Assembly: GCA_024691135.1 (NCBI GenBank)
Contig: JAILNZ010000174.1
Span: 1-42,857 of the forward strand
Direction: 5' to 3'
Origin: Clostridiales bacterium
Lineage (GTDB): Bacteria > Bacillota > Clostridia > Saccharofermentanales > Saccharofermentanaceae
DNA length: 42,857 bases
The notes under the pieces were generated by a model. That model did not search any database and was not told the origin of the DNA. It worked only from the letters and a program-made list of their open reading frames with translations. A program made the position numbers and the translations under genes. Positions 20,870-29,180 of this stretch are shown in pieces; position 1 is the stretch's first letter; each line of letters starts with the position of its first letter.

Positions 20870-21437
20870 TGATCTTGTTCACCTCTGCATCGAGCGTCTG
20901 ATTAGCATGTTTCAGACAGAGTTCCTCGAGTGTTTCCTTGGAAACGATCTCGCCTATGACCTTCTGGGAAACTTCAACGGCAAGATCCGTAACCTCGTCT
21001 TTTACCTCTTCAAGAGCAGATCTCTTGATCTTCTTGACCTCATCATCAGCTTTGATAAGCGTCTGCTGGGCATCTTCGTTAGCTCTGGATATAATGATAT
21101 TTGCCTGACTCTCGGCATTTTCCTTAGCTTCATTTACGATACGGGCTGCTTCGTTCCTCGCATCATCAATGATCTGCTTACTCTCCTCGATCCTGGCCTG
21201 AGCTTCCTGCTCTTTTTTCTCGGCTCCCTCGACATTGTCTTTTATGAGCTTCTGCCTGTCATTAAGAAGTTTGATCATCGGCTTAAAGATGAGAAACTTG
21301 ATGATGAGGAAAGAGATCAGGACAGTGATAACAGCTATAACTGCGGTTGAAAGATAACCGCCGAGCTGCTCGGGCGAGAAAAGTCCGCCTTCTGAACTTT
21401 CTGTTTCCAATAATATGAATTGATAAAGCATATCCAA
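20856..21437 (-). CDS. atpF: ATP synthase subunit b
   Basis: Single N-terminal TM helix, long charged coiled coil, position between c and alpha. Confidence 0.92.
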   Translation of the reverse strand: MDMLYQFILLETESSEGGLFSPEQLGGYLSTAVIAVITVLISFLIIKFLIFKPMIKLLNDRQKLIKDNVEGAEKKEQEAQARIEESKQIIDDARNEAARIVNEAKENAESQANIIISRANEDAQQTLIKADDEVKKIKRSALEEVKDEVTDLAVEVSQKVIGEIVSKETLEELCLKHANQTLDAEVNKINAEQ

Positions 21438-21469
21438 ATCCTCTTAGAAAAGTAATTCTTCCCGAAAAA

Positions 21470-21739
21470 TCAGAATGTAAAGATCAACAGCAACGCAGTA
21501 ACGAGAGCGTAGATCGCAACTGACTCGATAAATACGATAGCCGTAAGAAGGAGTGTCTGGATCTTACTGAAGATCTCAGGCTGCCTTGCACCCGCTTCAA
21601 CTGCTTTTCCTGCAGCGATACCCATACCGATACCTGCACCCAGAGCACCGAGTCCGATAGCTATACCTGCTCCGAGTCCCGCAAATCCCTTCGGATCCAT
21701 AGCAAGCATGACCGGCATAAGATTAAATAACATGTTCAT
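21470..21739 (-). CDS. atpE: ATP synthase subunit c
   Basis: GLGALGAGIGMGIAAGKAVEAGARQPE and LLTAIVFIESVAIYALVTALLLIF hairpin. Confidence 0.96.
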   Translation of the reverse strand: MNMLFNLMPVMLAMDPKGFAGLGAGIAIGLGALGAGIGMGIAAGKAVEAGARQPEIFSKIQTLLLTAIVFIESVAIYALVTALLLIFTF

Positions 21740-21768
21740 ATTAAAGACCTCCGCATTAATTATCGTTA

Positions 21769-22656
21769 TCAGTTATTGGTGGCCGCAGCCATTTCTTTTT
21801 CTTTCTTCAACTGCTCTTTTTGAGCTTTCTTCAGAGCTTTCTTTTCTTTTTTCTCTTTGGCTATGATCTCTGCTTCGTGAGCACCCTCGACCACTTCCCC
21901 GATATAGGACATCAGAAGATATGAGAATACGACAGCCTGAAGTATACCGTCGATCAGGTCAAACCACAGTCCGAATACGGCAGGAAACAGTATCGGCGTT
22001 ACGATAGACAGAAATTCCATGAAAACAAATGCGCCGAATACGTTACCGAAGAGACGGAGTGATAATGATATCGGCTTGATGATATAGTCCAGTATCTTAA
22101 ACGGGATCATTGCCGCGATCGGCGATTTCAAAGAACCCCAGAATCCCTTTATGCCGACCATTCTTATCGATGTGGCGATGACATAGATGATAGCTACCAG
22201 GGCGAGAGCCACAGGAAATGCAATATTCTTGGCAGGCGGTGATACATGGAACCATGAGATGACGTTACAGGACAGGATTATCATTCCGAATGTTCCGATC
22301 ATCGGAGCGATGCTTTCCGCCTGTTCTTTTGAAAGGCCGAAGCCTTCACCAGAAGAGATTATGAGCTCGATGAGAAATTCGACTATCGTCTGTCCCTTTC
22401 CCGGTATCAGCTGCTTCTTTCTGACAGCGATGAGGAAAAGAACGATGATTATGGTGATCGCGATCCATGAGACTATCGTAGCGTCAGTGATCGCAAATTT
22501 GTGACCTCCGACCGTAAAGTATTCCTTCCACTGAAGGATACCTTCGTTGATCTCTTCGCCGATATTTCCGCCGGGTATTATCTTATCTATAAGGTGGTCT
22601 TTGAAGCTGGTCCAAAACCTGTAGCTCCATGAACCTGTGGATAACACAAGACCCAT
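21769..22656 (-). CDS. atpB: ATP synthase subunit a
   Basis: KPISLSLRLFGNVFGAFVFMEFLS and GILQAVVFSYLLMSYIGEVVE; first gene of the operon. Confidence 0.94.
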   Translation of the reverse strand: MGLVLSTGSWSYRFWTSFKDHLIDKIIPGGNIGEEINEGILQWKEYFTVGGHKFAITDATIVSWIAITIIIVLFLIAVRKKQLIPGKGQTIVEFLIELIISSGEGFGLSKEQAESIAPMIGTFGMIILSCNVISWFHVSPPAKNIAFPVALALVAIIYVIATSIRMVGIKGFWGSLKSPIAAMIPFKILDYIIKPISLSLRLFGNVFGAFVFMEFLSIVTPILFPAVFGLWFDLIDGILQAVVFSYLLMSYIGEVVEGAHEAEIIAKEKKEKKALKKAQKEQLKKEKEMAAATNN

Positions 22657-22691
22657 ATTCTTACCTCCGTCATTCGTTTAATACTCATAAA

Positions 22692-22718
22692 GGAGTTCAG
22701 ACCAAAAATCTGAACTCC
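22692..22718 (-). terminator. Hairpin between upp and atpB
   Basis: GGAGTTCAGA-N7-TCTGAACTCC perfect inverted repeat; the T-tract is short. Confidence 0.6.
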
Positions 22719-22752
22719 GTGAGAAATCTATATTATAGCGAAACCAAAGATA

Positions 22753-23388
22753 TTACTTGGTTCCGAAAAGTCTGTCGCCCGCGTCACCGAGACCCGGAAC
22801 GATATATGCGTGATCATTGAGCTTCTCATCCTTGGCTGCGCAGTAGATCATTACGTCAGGATGATCATTTGCCAGTCTCTCGATGCCGCAAGGAGCCGCG
22901 ATAAGGCACATGAACTTGATATTCTTGATATTGCGCTCTTTAAGGAATGAGATGGCTGCAGAAGCGGAACCGCCTGTTGCGAGCATCGGATCCAGTACTA
23001 TAACGTCTCTTTCGGAAATATCATCAGGGAGCTTACAATAATACTCTACAGGCTTTAATGTCTTGGGATCCCTGTAAAGTCCTATATGTCCGACTCTGAC
23101 ATTCGGAATGAGAGTGGAAAAGCCGTCGACCATGCCAAGACCAGCTCTTAAGATCGGAACGATGGCAAGCTTCTTTCCCGCGATGACCTTGGTCTTCGCG
23201 ACAGCTACAGGAGTCTCGATCTCAACTTCCTTCAAGGGAAGATCTCTAGTCGCCTCATAAGCCATGAGCATGGCGATCTCCGATACGAGTTCCCTGAATT
23301 CCTTGGTAGAGGTATTCTTGTCCCTCAGGATGGATACCTTGTGCTGGATCAGAGGATGATCGAAAACAAATACATTATTGTGTTCCAT
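22753..23388 (-). CDS. upp: Uracil phosphoribosyltransferase
   Basis: [50 protein letters not shown]. Start set at MEHNNVFVF. Confidence 0.96.
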   Translation of the reverse strand: MEHNNVFVFDHPLIQHKVSILRDKNTSTKEFRELVSEIAMLMAYEATRDLPLKEVEIETPVAVAKTKVIAGKKLAIVPILRAGLGMVDGFSTLIPNVRVGHIGLYRDPKTLKPVEYYCKLPDDISERDVIVLDPMLATGGSASAAISFLKERNIKNIKFMCLIAAPCGIERLANDHPDVMIYCAAKDEKLNDHAYIVPGLGDAGDRLFGTK

Positions 23389-23471
23389 AAAATTTACCTC
23401 CTGTAATATCCTGTTCCGCAATGAGTTTACCACTCATGACAGTTATAGGAAAACTTAAATAGTTCAGAATA

Positions 23472-23924
23472 TTATTTGAAAAACCTTTCTTCCTGTTCGA
23501 TAAGAGCATTTACTCTTACGGCGTGCCTTTCCCCGAGGAACTCCTCTTCAAAGAAAGCATCGACCATACTGAGCGCAACACCGAGACCGACTACTCTTGC
23601 ACCCATTGCAAGGACCTGAGCGTTATTATGCTGTCTGCACATCCTGGCCATAAACTCGTTCGTGCAGAGCGCACACCTTAAGCCCTTGTACTTGTTGACC
23701 GTAAGAGAGATACCGATACCTGTGCCGCAGATCGCGATACCGCGCTCGCACTCCCCGCTTATGATAGCATCTGAAAGGAGCTGACCTGCCTCGACCCAGC
23801 TGTAGGGATCCGAAGCATTAACTGCGCCTAAAACGACAACCTCGTAACCTTTCTTTTCGAGATGCTCCTTGACCTTGATCTTAAGATCATATCCTGCATG
23901 ATCTGATGAAATAACTACCTTCAT
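23472..23924 (-). CDS. rpiB: Ribose-5-phosphate isomerase B (RpiB/LacAB family)
   Basis: MKVVISSDHAGYDLK, GIAICGTGIGISLTVNKYKGLRCALC. Confidence 0.95.
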   Translation of the reverse strand: MKVVISSDHAGYDLKIKVKEHLEKKGYEVVVLGAVNASDPYSWVEAGQLLSDAIISGECERGIAICGTGIGISLTVNKYKGLRCALCTNEFMARMCRQHNNAQVLAMGARVVGLGVALSMVDAFFEEEFLGERHAVRVNALIEQEERFFK

Positions 23925-23939
23925 ATTACCTTCTCCTGA

Positions 23940-25220
23940 TTAGATTTTATGATGTATATGCTTGAAAGTGCTCTTGCCTGAAGCATAATCGCCTACTATC
24001 TGTCCGCTTCCCATGAGCTTGTATTTATAGGAAACAAGTCCTTCAAGTCCGACAGGACCCCTCGCATGAAGCTTACTCGTACTGACGCCGACCTCGGCAC
24101 CGAATCCGAACCTGAATCCGTCAGAAAAACGTGTCGAGCAGTTGACGAAGCAGCATCCGGAATCGACCGACAATGTAAACTTCGATGCCTTTTCATCATC
24201 AGTCGTAATGATCGCATCCGTATGACCCGAACCGTATCTGTTGATATGCGATATCGCTTCATCGATACCGTCAACGATCTTAAGGGAAACTTTGTAGTCA
24301 AGATATTCGTGGTGCCACTCCGTAACGGGTGAAAGTCCGAATTCGCTACAGAGCTCGTCATCACCGAACATCTCCACATTACGCTCTTTATACGCCTCGA
24401 AAAGGAGAGGCAGGATCTTATCCTTGATCTTCCTGTCGATCAATACTGTCTCCGTGGTATTACAGACGGCAACATACTGAGTCTTGCAGTCGATAAGGAT
24501 CTTAAGAGCCATGTCGATGTCGGCATCCTCAGCTATATATGTATGGCAGACGCCGTCCGCGTGACCTAAGACTGCGATGGTCGTATTCTTCATGATATAC
24601 TGAACGAATTCGTTGGATCCCCTCGGGATAATGAGATCGATATAGTCATTAAGACCAAGCATCTCGGTAACATCGGATCTTGACGTGATGAGATGGAGCC
24701 AGCCTTCAGGAAGCCCGGATTCAACACCCGTCTCATAGATGATCTTCGCGAGGATCGCATTGGTGTTCATGGCTTCGGATCCGCCCTTAAGGAAAACGCT
24801 GTTTCCGCTCTTAAGGCAGAGGCTTGCGATCTGAACGAGAGCGTCAGGCCTCGATTCAAAGATAACTCCGATAACGCCGATAGGACAGGATACGCGGTAA
24901 AGCTCAAGTCCGTCGTCCAAAGTCGTGTGAAGCGATACTTTGCCGAGAGGATCGTCAAGTTTTATCAGGCTTCTTATACCCTCGGTAACGTCTTTTATCT
25001 TGGTATCGTCGAATTTAAGTCTCTTAAGGAGCGGCATTGCAAGGCCGGAAACTTCCGCCTTATCAAGATCTTCACGGTTTGCCCTGATTATCTCGTCCCT
25101 GTTGTCGACGAGTGCCTTTGCAATGTTTTCAAGAGCGGTATTTTTAAGATCCGCTGAAGTACAGGCAAGGATCCTTGATGCCTCCTTGGCCTTCTGTGCA
25201 TGTATATAAAGATCACTCAT
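23940..25220 (-). CDS. proA: Glutamate-5-semialdehyde dehydrogenase
   Basis: PIGVIGVIFESRPDALVQIASLCLKSGN, GGCCFVN-like SGCCFVNCSTRFSDG, LHARGPVGLEGL. Confidence 0.96.
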   Translation of the reverse strand: MSDLYIHAQKAKEASRILACTSADLKNTALENIAKALVDNRDEIIRANREDLDKAEVSGLAMPLLKRLKFDDTKIKDVTEGIRSLIKLDDPLGKVSLHTTLDDGLELYRVSCPIGVIGVIFESRPDALVQIASLCLKSGNSVFLKGGSEAMNTNAILAKIIYETGVESGLPEGWLHLITSRSDVTEMLGLNDYIDLIIPRGSNEFVQYIMKNTTIAVLGHADGVCHTYIAEDADIDMALKILIDCKTQYVAVCNTTETVLIDRKIKDKILPLLFEAYKERNVEMFGDDELCSEFGLSPVTEWHHEYLDYKVSLKIVDGIDEAISHINRYGSGHTDAIITTDDEKASKFTLSVDSGCCFVNCSTRFSDGFRFGFGAEVGVSTSKLHARGPVGLEGLVSYKYKLMGSGQIVGDYASGKSTFKHIHHKI

Positions 25221-25378
25221 ACTACACTTCCTGAATGTTTTTCTTGATTATACCAAAGTACAACCGGAATTACGTATTATATTTAAAAAAATGATAAGAT
25301 TTTCCCCGTTTGTATATAATGCACAAGCAAACGACTGATATTACTTTACCGCGATGACAAATAAACAATGACCAAGGG

Positions 25379-25424
25379 TTTTCCACACTGAAAATGTTGA
25401 TAATGTTGAAAACTTCGTTGATAA
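25379..25424. promoter_or_regulatory. Cluster of four DnaA-box-like 9-mers
   Basis: TTTTCCACA (25379-25387), TGTTGATAA (25395-25403), TGTTGAAAA (25404-25412), CGTTGATAA (25416-25424), in a ~500-bp intergenic region. Confidence 0.35.
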
Positions 25425-25726
25425 CTCAATGACAGCAATTTCATTTTTTGATATGGCTTAAACCACTGATACAAGGGCGTTTAAGAAAACTCTTGACTTT
25501 TGTCTCAAAACAATTACGTAAATGTTACAGAAATGTTAACGGCTAGATATGGGCTTTTCGAACGATAAGAACAAAAATTCTCAAATGGTGTGTCCGTGTG
25601 TCAAGGACACTATTTTTCAGTTTTGAACTTGTATGGAAGTTATTCGCACTTTTCTGATTTAATCTTGCCTCAAAGCCCTTTCTGACATATAATTTCGATA
25701 CTGTTTTAAGAGGTAAATTTTTTATT

Positions 25727-26932
25727 ATGAATATCATTATCACGGCACTTTTCGGACTAGAAAGTCTGGTTAAGGAAGATCTCCTGTCGGCAGGATACAA
25801 AAAAGAGAATATTACCGTCACAGATGGTGTCGTTACGCTCGATGTTGCGGATAACAACTGGGCACAGGATGTTGCTGCCGTCAATATGTGGGTCAGACGC
25901 GGAGAGAGAGTCTTCTTTGAAGCAGGTACTTTCAGAGCCGAGACATTTGACGAGTTTTTCGAAGGGACGGCAAAGATCTGCTGGAATGATCTGATCCCGA
26001 AGGACTACTGCTTCATCGTCAACGGCTTTTCGAGAAAGTCAAAGTTGTTTGGAATAAGCGCGTGCCAGAGTCTGTCCAAAAAAGCGATCGTAAAGAGCCT
26101 CCTTGCTTCAAGAGGACTTCCGGAAGGCTCTTCAGTCAACGAAGATCCGAAGGCAGGCACGATTAAGATCCAGTTCGGTATCGTTGAAGATCAGGTCAGG
26201 TTCATGATCGATACTTCAGGCGACGGCCTTCATAAGAGAGGATACCGCCCCCTGACACACGAAGCGCCGATCAAGGAGACTTTGGCAGCGGGAATGATCT
26301 CTCTTTCTCATTACAGACCCTTTGATATCGAAGCTCTGGTCGACCCTTTCTGCGGAAGCGGAACTATCCTCATAGAAGCTGCTCTTCTCGCTCTTAATGT
26401 AGCTCCCGGTATCAACAGGCATTTTTCCTATGAGAATATCCCTTATATCGGGAAAAAGGCTTATGATCTTGCCAGAGAGGAAGCCTTAAGCCTTAAGAAC
26501 ACCGACCCTATCGACGATATATTCTTCTTCGGCTCCGACATAGATCCGAAGGCGGTCACAAATGCACGTCAGAACGCCGTTAACGCGGGGGTTTCAAGCT
26601 TCATCCGTTTTGATGTCGCAGATGCAAAGGACCGGACCATAGAACACTTAAATAAGCTCACGGGATTTGACAGACACCTTATTATCACCAATCCTCCCTA
26701 CGGCAACAGACTTCTTACGCAGGAAGAGGCCGACAGGATCTATAAGATGATCGGATATAATTATCTGACAAAGAACGGGCTTTGCAAAAAAGGCGTAAGG
26801 CTGTCGGTCATAACTCCTGACGATTCCTTTGAGAGGGCCAACAGAGCCAAAGCCGACAAGCGCGTCAAGCTATATAACGGTAATACGAAGTGCCAGCTGA
26901 ACAATTATTTCAGACTCGATAAGAATGTATAA
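25727..26932 (+). CDS. THUMP-domain class I SAM-dependent RNA methyltransferase (RlmL/YpsC-like)
   Basis: HKRGYRPLTHEAPIKETLAAGMI, DPFCGSGTILIEAAL, GSDIDPKAVTNARQNA, IITNPPYGNRL. Confidence 0.92.
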   Translation: MNIIITALFGLESLVKEDLLSAGYKKENITVTDGVVTLDVADNNWAQDVAAVNMWVRRGERVFFEAGTFRAETFDEFFEGTAKICWNDLIPKDYCFIVNGFSRKSKLFGISACQSLSKKAIVKSLLASRGLPEGSSVNEDPKAGTIKIQFGIVEDQVRFMIDTSGDGLHKRGYRPLTHEAPIKETLAAGMISLSHYRPFDIEALVDPFCGSGTILIEAALLALNVAPGINRHFSYENIPYIGKKAYDLAREEALSLKNTDPIDDIFFFGSDIDPKAVTNARQNAVNAGVSSFIRFDVADAKDRTIEHLNKLTGFDRHLIITNPPYGNRLLTQEEADRIYKMIGYNYLTKNGLCKKGVRLSVITPDDSFERANRAKADKRVKLYNGNTKCQLNNYFRLDKNV

Positions 26933-26937
26933 AGGAA

Positions 26938-26966
26938 GGGTGCCTCAAACCCGGTTTGAAGCACCC
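26938..26966 (+). terminator. Intrinsic terminator
   Basis: GGGTGCCTCAAACC-c-GGTTTGAAGCACCC inverted repeat right after the methyltransferase stop. Confidence 0.75.
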
Positions 26967-27013
26967 TCTTCATGGTTCATTTCATTGTTTTTCCCAAAAA
27001 TGTAAAAGCCTTA

Positions 27014-27721
27014 TCAACCTACAGCCGCAGTCATATCGCATTTGTATGAGTAAGAGATGCAAGCTGTCTGAGTCTCCTTGTCGTAGATGACCTCAGTGTC
27101 AGAAGGACAGAGCTTGTTCGGATTATCTACAAATGTGATCGTCTTGTCGTCCTCGTCCTTAGCAACATATCCGATATCAGCTAAGATCTCAGGAGTACAT
27201 TTGTAAACTTCGGCATATGAATATTCGCCGTCATCTGATTCCCTGTATGCGCTGAAACCGTTATAGAGGTAGCAGATACCCCAGCCGGTCTCCTCATCGA
27301 TGTAGCCCATACCTACGAGGTTCTTTGCGTACTCTTCGGCAGAATAGATCTCATAGCCTTCTTCACTGTACTTCTGGAACAATTCCTTGATCGTCTTATC
27401 AGTAAAGTCATCGACCTTGGCGAGCTGAGGCTCATAATATTCATCAGTAGAGAAGAACTGATCATAATCATAGAACTTCAGATAGTTCTCGTCGATCTCC
27501 ATATCCTGGGCCGGGATCATATCAGAATAATCAAATGTAAAATCTTCGTCATCATAATCATCGATGTCTTCAGACTCTTCTTCATCATCTTCAGTAGCTG
27601 CTGCCTTTGTAGCAACAGTAGTAGACTTGGTCTCCTCCTTTTCGGTTTTAGAACAAGCTCCAAACAGCATGCTTATAGCAAGAGCGGGAACCAAGAACAG
27701 GATTACTTTTCTCAGTTTCAT
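27014..27721 (-). CDS. Putative lipoprotein with acidic linker
   Basis: MKLRKVILFLVPALAISMLFGAC lipobox; GGAGG RBS places the start at 27721. Confidence 0.75.
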   Translation of the reverse strand: MKLRKVILFLVPALAISMLFGACSKTEKEETKSTTVATKAAATEDDEEESEDIDDYDDEDFTFDYSDMIPAQDMEIDENYLKFYDYDQFFSTDEYYEPQLAKVDDFTDKTIKELFQKYSEEGYEIYSAEEYAKNLVGMGYIDEETGWGICYLYNGFSAYRESDDGEYSYAEVYKCTPEILADIGYVAKDEDDKTITFVDNPNKLCPSDTEVIYDKETQTACISYSYKCDMTAAVG

Positions 27722-27910
27722 GTTTTCCTCCAATATTCAAAAGGTTATTTGTCTTACCGACACTAACTTGACGAAGCGAATAACAGGGCTGTTGCATCTT
27801 TTTCTCTTTGCCGCATTTTTACCTCATTTTTTTCGAAAAGGATGAAACAGGTGCAACTTTACTATAATAAGTGTCGTCTTCTTATCAGAAGAGAGAAAGA
27901 AGGTGCATTT

Positions 27911-29008
27911 ATGAAAAAAATAAAACTTACTTCAGTTATCCTGTCACTTATATTCGTCATGTCAGGATGCGGAGCTCTGAAAAAGGATCAGCCCAAAGAC
28001 ACTTCATCCGCCACATCTGACACTGCTCCTGCTACTGAGGCCGTAACTTCGGCATCAGATACGGAAGATACGGCGTCACAGGTTATAGAGACGGTCGATG
28101 ACGATGACGACGAGGATTATTTCCAATACAGGATGCTCGTAACTTCCCCCATGTTTGAGCAAGTCATGGGCGAAGACATGACACAAGCCTACAAGAACTT
28201 CATCGCCGCCATCGAAAACGGCGAGGATCACTTTGAGTGTTCTGACGAGAACACATTCTACTGGATGATGGGACAATATGCCTATAACTGTAACCCGGTA
28301 GTCGCAGATTTCACTCAGGCCGTCGAATTCAAGGACGGAACAGGTTATTTTCAATATACGATCCCGGAAGAGGAATTCAGGGAAAAGGAAAAAGAATTCG
28401 AAGAACTCGTTACTGACATCCTCAACGAGGCACTCGAACCTGAATACAGCGATATCGAATGCGCACTCGCTCTTTATTCCTATATAGCTATGAACTATGA
28501 ATATGATTATGACAAATACAATGAACCGGTTATTACGGGTGTAACCCCTTACAGGTTCCTGACAGGCGGCAAGGGCATCTGCCAGGAGATCGGTATCGCC
28601 TATGCTTTCCTTCTGATGCAGCTTGATATCGATGCTGCAGGAGTCGGCGGCAACAACAACGAGACCGGTCATGAATGGACTATAATACGGATCAACGGCA
28701 AATGCTACAATATCGATGCGACATGGGCTCTCGGTTCTTCTGATCTGTCATACTTCATGATGACTGACGCCCAGCGCGAATTCGAGGGCGGCTTTATCCC
28801 CGAGAAGTCCAGAAAAGTAAATAACTACCCTTATGAGATGGATCCGGATTACGTCTCCCCTTATGTCTGTAATGACGAGTCATTCGAGGAGATCTGGGGA
28901 ACATACTTCGATCATCTTGACGCCGAGTCTGACCTCCTGTACTACAGAGCCTGGGACGACATTACCGGTTGGTACACGGGAACCTTTGATCTCAGCGGAT
29001 TTGACTGA
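27911..29008 (+). CDS. Lipoprotein with transglutaminase-like domain
   Basis: MKKIKLTSVILSLIFVMSGC lipobox; Cys/His/Asp pattern GGKGICQEIGIAYAFLL...GHEWTIIRING...YNIDATWA. Confidence 0.82.
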   Translation: MKKIKLTSVILSLIFVMSGCGALKKDQPKDTSSATSDTAPATEAVTSASDTEDTASQVIETVDDDDDEDYFQYRMLVTSPMFEQVMGEDMTQAYKNFIAAIENGEDHFECSDENTFYWMMGQYAYNCNPVVADFTQAVEFKDGTGYFQYTIPEEEFREKEKEFEELVTDILNEALEPEYSDIECALALYSYIAMNYEYDYDKYNEPVITGVTPYRFLTGGKGICQEIGIAYAFLLMQLDIDAAGVGGNNNETGHEWTIIRINGKCYNIDATWALGSSDLSYFMMTDAQREFEGGFIPEKSRKVNNYPYEMDPDYVSPYVCNDESFEEIWGTYFDHLDAESDLLYYRAWDDITGWYTGTFDLSGFD

Positions 29009-29118
29009 TCACTATATATTAATATTGCGCTTAGCTGCCTCCTGAACCCTTCCGGCCGGGAGGCAGTTTTTATTCCCCATAACCTGTTTTTGTTTTCGAA
29101 AAAAGAGCGAACAACAAA

Positions 29119-29149
29119 GGGTGCCTCAGACCCGAAGTCTGAGGCACCC
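29119..29149 (-). terminator. Intrinsic terminator
   Basis: GGGTGCCTCAGAC-ccgaa-GTCTGAGGCACCC, perfect 13-bp stem. Confidence 0.85.
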
Positions 29150-29180
29150 TCATAATCACTATTAGATCACTCTGTAAGTA

